Source of the DNA: JAFGBI01 sp964454025 | GTDB lineage: Bacteria; Myxococcota_A; Polyangia; Polyangiales; Polyangiaceae | NCBI GenBank assembly: GCA_964454025.1 | Contig: CAYVRP010000030.1 | Span: 1 to 64,000, forward strand | DNA length: 64,000 nt | Reading direction: 5' to 3' | Notes under the pieces: model-generated | The model's database searches: none | What the model was told of the DNA's origin: nothing | What the model saw: the letters and a program-made list of their open reading frames with translations, nothing else | Position numbers and translations under genes: made by a program | Shown: positions 59,865 to 64,000 of the stretch, one piece after another | How the letters are laid out: the number at the start of each line of letters is the position of its first letter | Position numbering within the stretch: the first letter of the stretch is position 1

Positions 59865-62033
59865 ATGAACGCGCGGGCGGGGCGCTCGACGCCGGTCTTC
59901 TCCTGGGCCGCGCGGAGCGACGGCGTCGCCATCGTCGAGCTCGAGGTACCGGGGAGCCCCGAGAACCTCCTCCGTCCCGGCGACGCCGACGATCTGGCGC
60001 GGGTCGCGGACGAGCTCGCTGCCGCCCCGGGGCTCGTGGCCGTGGTCCTCGCCTCCGCCGTGCCTCGCTGCTTCTGCGCCGGCGTCGACCTCGACGCCCT
60101 CGACGCGTTCTCGAGCCCGCACGATGGCTCCGACGCCGCTCGCGCGGCGCAGCAGGCGCTCGAGCGGCTGGAGTCGTTGGGGCTGCCGACCGTGGCCGCG
60201 ATCGACGGCCCCTGCCTCGGGCCGGGACTCGAGCTCGCGCTGGTCGCGAGCCACCGCGTCGCGACCGACACCGGCCGCACCCGGCTCGGTCACCCGGCGG
60301 TCGAGCTCGGGCTGATCCCTGCCGCCGGGGGAACGCAGCGGCTCCCGGCGGCCATCGCCCCCGACCTCGCCCTGGAGTTACTGTGCTCCGGGCGCTCGCT
60401 CTCCGCGCGGGAGGCGCTCGACTGCGGTCTGGTCCACGAGCTCGTCGTCGCCGGGAGCGAGCGCGAGGTGGCGGTCGCACAGGCCCTCGCCCTCGCGGCG
60501 CGAGGCGCGCGGCGCCGCTGGCTGCGGTCGTGGGTGCCCGGGATCGGTCGCCCGCGCCCCGGGTCGGGTCGGCGCTGGAGCGCGGAATTCCGTCGCGTCC
60601 GGCAGCGCTGGGAGGTGGCGGGGGCCGCCCGTCGCCGCGCCGTGGCGTGCATCATCGACGCGGTGGTGGAAGGGATCGATCGCGGCGCGCGCGCGGGACA
60701 GGAGGTCGAGCGGCGCGCGTTCGGAGAGCTCGTGGTGAGCCACGACTCGCGGCACCGCCGCGCGTTGCGCCGGGAGGCCATCGCGCTCGCGAGCGCGCTC
60801 CCGCGCGCGGGCGACGGGGTGGCCGCCACGCCGCTGGAGGCGGTCGGGATCTTCGGCGCGCCGACCGCGCTCGCGCTCGTGGAGGCCTGCGCCCTCGCGG
60901 CCGGCCTCACCACGCTCGTCCTGGATCGGGATCCGCTTGCGCTCGAGCGTGTCCGCGCGGATCTGCGCGCCAGCCTCGAGGGGCGCGCGCGCGAGGGCGG
61001 GCCGTCACCGGCGCAGCGAGCGCGCGCGCTCGCCCGGATCCGGGCCCCCGCGGACGAGGCGGATCGCGCTGCGCTGTCGATCGCCGTCGACGGCGACGCC
61101 GCGCCCGCGGCGCCGCGCGCGGCGGCCGCGCTGGAGGCCCTGGTCGGCGCGCGGACCGTGATCGCGACCCCCGCCTTCGCGACGACGGTGGCGGCGGTCA
61201 CGGCGTCCGCGCGGGAACCGTCGCGCTGGGTGGGGCTGCGGTACCTGCCCCCCGGCGAAGCCGGTCAGCTCGCCGAGATCACGCCGGGCCCGCAGACGGC
61301 GCCCGCGGCGCTGGCCGTCGCGGCGGAGCTGGCGCAGCGGCAAGGGTGCACGCCGGTGGTCGTCCGCGACGTCGCGGGGGGCTTCGGGCTCCGGTTGCTC
61401 GTGGCCTACGTCGGCGAGGGGCTGCACCTGCTCGCCGATGGCGCCGCCGTCGCGGACGTCGACGCCGCGCTCGTGGAGTGGGGCTTCGCGCGCGGTCCGC
61501 TCGCGCTCCTCGACGACGTCGGCTGGCGCCCGCTGTCTCTCGCCGCGGCGCACCTCGCTCGTGCGGTCGACGACCAGCTGGCGTTTCCGGCTGCGGCGGC
61601 GCGGCTCCTCGCGTCGGGACGCGGGGGCCGCGCTACCCGCGCCGGCTGCTACCGGTACGACGCCCGCGGCCGGCGGCGCGGGCCCGACCCGGCGGTTCGC
61701 GCTTTGCTCGACGTCGCGCCGCGGCCGATCCCGCCCCGCGCGGTGGTCGATCGGTGCGTTCTCCGGATCACGGCGGCGACGATCGCGTGCCTCGACGCGG
61801 CGGTGCTGGAGGCAGGAGCCGCGTCGGTCGGCGCCGTGCTCGCGGTCGGGTTCCCGCCCGGGCGGGGCGGTCCGCTCCGCCACGCCGACGCCCTGGGGGC
61901 GCGCGCGCTCCTGGTGCGCTACCACGAGCTCGCCCGGGCGCTCGGCTCTCGCTTCGAGCCGCCGCGGCTGCTGCAACAGCTCGCCCGGAGCGACGTCGCG
62001 GCCGGCGCGCTCGCCACCTGGCGTGGGGGGTGA
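59865..62033 (+). CDS. FadJ/FadB-like multifunctional beta-oxidation protein with degenerate active sites
   Basis: A 722-residue protein with the two-part layout of enoyl-CoA hydratase/3-hydroxyacyl-CoA dehydrogenase. The hydratase part keeps CAGVDLDAL, DGPCLGPGLELALVASH (Glu123 present) and LGLIPAAGGTQRLP, but the second catalytic Glu (PEVxLG) reads HPAVELG with Ala145. The dehydrogenase part has an impaired dinucleotide loop (GAPTAL at 331-336 in place of GxGxxG), and the catalytic-His motif HFFNP reads RYLPP (Arg459). C-terminal domains (VVVRDVAGGFGLRLLVAYVGEG; VGFPPGRGGPLRHAD) are still recognisable. So both reactions look compromised. No thiolase partner lies next to it. Confidence 0.85.
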   Translation: MNARAGRSTPVFSWAARSDGVAIVELEVPGSPENLLRPGDADDLARVADELAAAPGLVAVVLASAVPRCFCAGVDLDALDAFSSPHDGSDAARAAQQALERLESLGLPTVAAIDGPCLGPGLELALVASHRVATDTGRTRLGHPAVELGLIPAAGGTQRLPAAIAPDLALELLCSGRSLSAREALDCGLVHELVVAGSEREVAVAQALALAARGARRRWLRSWVPGIGRPRPGSGRRWSAEFRRVRQRWEVAGAARRRAVACIIDAVVEGIDRGARAGQEVERRAFGELVVSHDSRHRRALRREAIALASALPRAGDGVAATPLEAVGIFGAPTALALVEACALAAGLTTLVLDRDPLALERVRADLRASLEGRAREGGPSPAQRARALARIRAPADEADRAALSIAVDGDAAPAAPRAAAALEALVGARTVIATPAFATTVAAVTASAREPSRWVGLRYLPPGEAGQLAEITPGPQTAPAALAVAAELAQRQGCTPVVVRDVAGGFGLRLLVAYVGEGLHLLADGAAVADVDAALVEWGFARGPLALLDDVGWRPLSLAAAHLARAVDDQLAFPAAAARLLASGRGGRATRAGCYRYDARGRRRGPDPAVRALLDVAPRPIPPRAVVDRCVLRITAATIACLDAAVLEAGAASVGAVLAVGFPPGRGGPLRHADALGARALLVRYHELARALGSRFEPPRLLQQLARSDVAAGALATWRGG

Positions 62034-62128
62034 CCGCTCGGCGAGCCACCAAAGGCGCGCCGGGAGCCGGCTGTCTCACTGGGGGGCGGGGCGGGCGCCG
62101 TCGCCCGCCCGGCCGAGCGGAGTCGAGC

Positions 62129-62878
62129 ATGGCGGAGAGCAGGGAGACGTCGGTCCTCTTCTCGCTGAAGGGGCTGCTGGACCTGGAGGACGAGCGCGTC
62201 CGAGCCGAGGCGGAGCGACGCCGCGACGAGGAGGAGCGGGAGGCAGCCGCGCGGGAGGCGGCCGCGTGCGCCGCGCGCGAGGCCGAGCGCGCGCGCATCG
62301 TCGCGGTGGAGCGCGTGGCGGCCCTCCAGCGGATGGCCGCGGAGCAGGCGCGGCAGCGGGGCGAGGCGACCCGGCTCGCCGCCCTCGAGCGGGCGCGGAT
62401 CGAGGCGGAGGCGGCGGCTCGCCTGGCGGTGCTGGAGCGGAAGCAGGCGCACGAGCTCAGGCTGGGCGAGATCGCGGCGGCGGGTTCGGCGCGCCGCGCC
62501 CGGCTCGCCCTGCTCGGCTCCAACCTGGCGTGGGCGGTCCTGGTGGCGATCGCCGTCGTCGGCTACCTCACCGTGCTGCGGCCGGCCGAGGCGCGGCAGC
62601 GGGCCGCGCTGGCCGGGATCGTCCAGGTGCAGTCCGAGCGCGCGGAGACGAGTGCGCGGCTCTTGCGCGCGGCCGAGGCGCGCGCAAGCTCGCTGCGCGC
62701 CCGGCTCGCCGAGGTCGAACGGGAGCGGGCGGCGGCCCCTCCGGTCGCGCCGACGGCGACTCCCTCGGCGAGCCGGCCGTCGCCGGAGGTGCGCGGCGGC
62801 GCGCCGGCGCCGCCCGCGCCGGACCGCTGTCGCGCGGAGTCGGGGGACCCGCTCGACTTCTCGCTCTGCGGAGAGTGA
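62129..62878 (+). CDS. Coiled-coil membrane protein of unknown function
   Basis: A 249-residue protein. Residues about 15-125 are a highly charged Glu/Arg/Ala coiled coil (DLEDERVRAEAERRRDEEER and similar heptads), followed by one transmembrane helix (NLAWAVLVAIAVVGYLTVL), a second short coiled coil (about 155-205) and a Pro-rich C-terminus ending in two Cys-containing motifs (PDRCRAES, DFSLCGE). No family is recognised. The layout resembles scaffold proteins of envelope complexes. ATG 62129 is the likely start. Its last 316 bp are overlapped by an open frame from the opposite strand. Confidence 0.65.
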   Translation: MAESRETSVLFSLKGLLDLEDERVRAEAERRRDEEEREAAAREAAACAAREAERARIVAVERVAALQRMAAEQARQRGEATRLAALERARIEAEAAARLAVLERKQAHELRLGEIAAAGSARRARLALLGSNLAWAVLVAIAVVGYLTVLRPAEARQRAALAGIVQVQSERAETSARLLRAAEARASSLRARLAEVERERAAAPPVAPTATPSASRPSPEVRGGAPAPPAPDRCRAESGDPLDFSLCGE

Positions 62879-64000
62879 CCCGCTCGCGGCGCAGTGGCGC
62901 CCGTGCGCGGCGCCGCCCCCGGGCCGCGGCGCGGGGGGGGCGGCGCGCGCGGCGCGGGCCCGCGCCGCGCCCCCGCGGCGAGCTCGCGCGCGATGGGGGC
63001 GGGCAGCGCGGACGCGCGCGGGGGGGCCGGCGCGCGGGCGCCGACGGACGCGTGCGCCCACCGTCGCACCGCCAGCAGGGTCGGCTCGGGGACGGCGTCG
63101 AGCCGGAGCGGCTCGATCGCCGCCGCGATCGCCGCCGTCTGGTCGCGAGGCGCCGCGGCGAGCAGCGGCGCAACGTTCGCGCCCGCGGCGAGCAGCGCGG
63201 GGAGCGCCGCCGTGACCGCCGGCGGGGAGCGCGCCCAGGCGATCGCCGACTCCGCCGCCGTCGCCGGGGGGTGCTCCGCGAGACCCGCCCGCCACGGCGC
63301 CTCGGGCGCGGTGCGCCAGAACGCCTCGCGGAAGCGGGGGCCGAGCTCCGGCCAGCGCGCGCGGAGCGCGTCCAGCGTCGCCGCGTCGGCGAGGCTGAGG
63401 TCCAGCCCCGGCTCGTCGCGCGCCGCCATCGCGGCCCACGCCTCTGGCGGCGCCGCGCGCCACAGCGCGGCGCCGAAGGCGCGCGCCGGGTCGAGCAGGG
63501 GCGTGGTGGTGAGGGTCACGCCGGCCTCGACGGCAGCGCGCCAGACCTCGCGGTAGACCTCGACGGCGGCGACGCCGCGCCGCGCGGCGAGCGCGGCGAG
63601 CGCCGCCGGCCCGTGCGGCACGCGGTCGAGCGCGGCGAGCGCGTCCCAGGTCGCGATCCCGAGCGTGAGCTCGTCCAGCGCGACGCCCGGCCGCTCGAGG
63701 GGGTGGCAGGGGTCGCCGAGCTGACCCAGCGCGAGCCGCAGGCGATCCACCAGCGCGTAGGTCGCGATCGCGCGGTCCTCCGGGATCCGTGCGAGCTCTT
63801 CGACGATGGCATCGAGCGCGGCCCGCAGCCCCGGTGGCGGCGTCGCGGCCCGCCACGGATCGAGCGGCGATCTGCGGGGGCGCGCCCCGTCGAGCCCCTC
63901 CGTGAGCGCGAGCGAGGCCAGCCAGAAGCTGCCGTCTCCGAGCAGGCTCCCCGGGGGCACGCGGTGGGTCACCCGCGGCCGCGGCAGCTCGTCCTCGAGG
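62563..64000 (-). CDS. Partial gene of unknown function (N-terminus beyond the window)
   Basis: The reading frame is open from the right edge (LEDELPRPRVTHRVPPGSLL), so the start lies outside. About 370 residues look like a real, Ala-rich all-helical protein (PLDPWRAATPPPGLRAALDA; YALVDRLRLALGQLGDPC; HPLERPGVALDELTLGIATW). After about position 62960 the sequence turns into Pro/Arg low complexity around a G8 run (62933-62940), and the frame then runs antisense through the coiled-coil gene to a stop at 62563. The true 3' end is probably near 62880-62960; a frameshift in the G run is possible. No family is recognised. Confidence 0.45.
   Translation of the reverse strand, partial: LEDELPRPRVTHRVPPGSLLGDGSFWLASLALTEGLDGARPRRSPLDPWRAATPPPGLRAALDAIVEELARIPEDRAIATYALVDRLRLALGQLGDPCHPLERPGVALDELTLGIATWDALAALDRVPHGPAALAALAARRGVAAVEVYREVWRAAVEAGVTLTTTPLLDPARAFGAALWRAAPPEAWAAMAARDEPGLDLSLADAATLDALRARWPELGPRFREAFWRTAPEAPWRAGLAEHPPATAAESAIAWARSPPAVTAALPALLAAGANVAPLLAAAPRDQTAAIAAAIEPLRLDAVPEPTLLAVRRWAHASVGARAPAPPRASALPAPIARELAAGARRGPAPRAPPPPRRGPGAAPRTGATAPRAGHSPQSEKSSGSPDSARQRSGAGGAGAPPRTSGDGRLAEGVAVGATGGAAARSRSTSASRARSELARASAARKSRALVSARSDCTWTIPASAARCRASAGRSTVR

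Overview
The window is very GC-rich, densely coded bacterial DNA. Its gene content points to a myxobacterium-like member of Myxococcota, probably class Polyangia. This rests on content, not on a marker-gene phylogeny. The signs are two large eukaryotic-type Ser/Thr kinases, an FHA-DUF4388 protein, a free-standing PilB-type N-terminal domain, lipoproteins with long Gly/Ala 'TGGAP' linkers, a TonB-like protein with a long Pro-rich spacer, many one-off signal-peptide proteins, and ordinary housekeeping genes scattered singly instead of in classical operons. Two runs of N (16759-16858 and 59430-59439) show it is a scaffolded assembly, possibly from a metagenome.

Layout. 1-9.3 kb: end of an M19 dipeptidase, DUF1232 protein, WYL regulator, thymidine phosphorylase, two large secreted lipoproteins (alpha/beta-hydrolase-like and SGNH-like) and a GAF-AraC regulator. 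9.3-16 kb: an RND efflux pump (permease plus adaptor, translationally coupled, no outer-membrane partner) and metG. 16-25.8 kb: small exported or membrane proteins, a duplicated kinase-like protein, an SDR with a changed active site, a TonB-like protein, a membrane protein, a class Ic aminotransferase and a lone tatA. 25.9-33.1 kb: a coiled-coil Ser/Thr kinase, a lytic transglycosylase, speA, and gltX followed by a CPBP-family protein. 33.5-40.9 kb: a basic-tailed small protein, a DUF2505 protein, ccmB without ccmA, a degenerate phosphoesterase-like protein, nadD overlapping a DUF2520 gene, an NtrB-like kinase and the FHA-DUF4388 protein. 40.9-52.3 kb: hisD coupled to a SUKH gene, a PknK-like kinase/ATPase, an MshEN-domain protein, xseA coupled to a glycogen debranching gene, and a histidine kinase/response regulator pair. 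52.4-64 kb: DUF3293, hflK-hflC, a PDZ-like protein, yggX, a TerB-like protein, a TetR regulator, a trypsin-like protease fused to a beta-rich tail plus its lipoprotein neighbour, a degenerate FadJ-like protein, a coiled-coil membrane protein and a truncated unknown gene.

Regulation. Few genes have a clear Shine-Dalgarno sequence. Many starts are instead preceded, most often exactly 9 nt upstream, by a TAnnCT/TATnnT hexamer, which suggests common leaderless or very short-leader transcription. Several intergenic spaces carry perfect inverted repeats. The most striking is a 16-bp-arm palindrome with a 2-nt centre between the divergent PknK-like kinase and the MshEN gene. Coupled gene pairs (TGATG, ATGA or GTGA overlaps) are SUKH-hisD, xseA-debranching enzyme, hflK-hflC and RND adaptor-permease.

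No rRNA, tRNA, CRISPR array, transposase, phage gene or complete biosynthetic cluster was seen. The most unusual items are the tandem kinase-like protein (17427-19157), two fatty-acid-type enzymes that have lost expected catalytic residues, the protease-barrel-like fusion, the low-complexity insertion in HflC, and the recurrent hexamer-to-start spacing.
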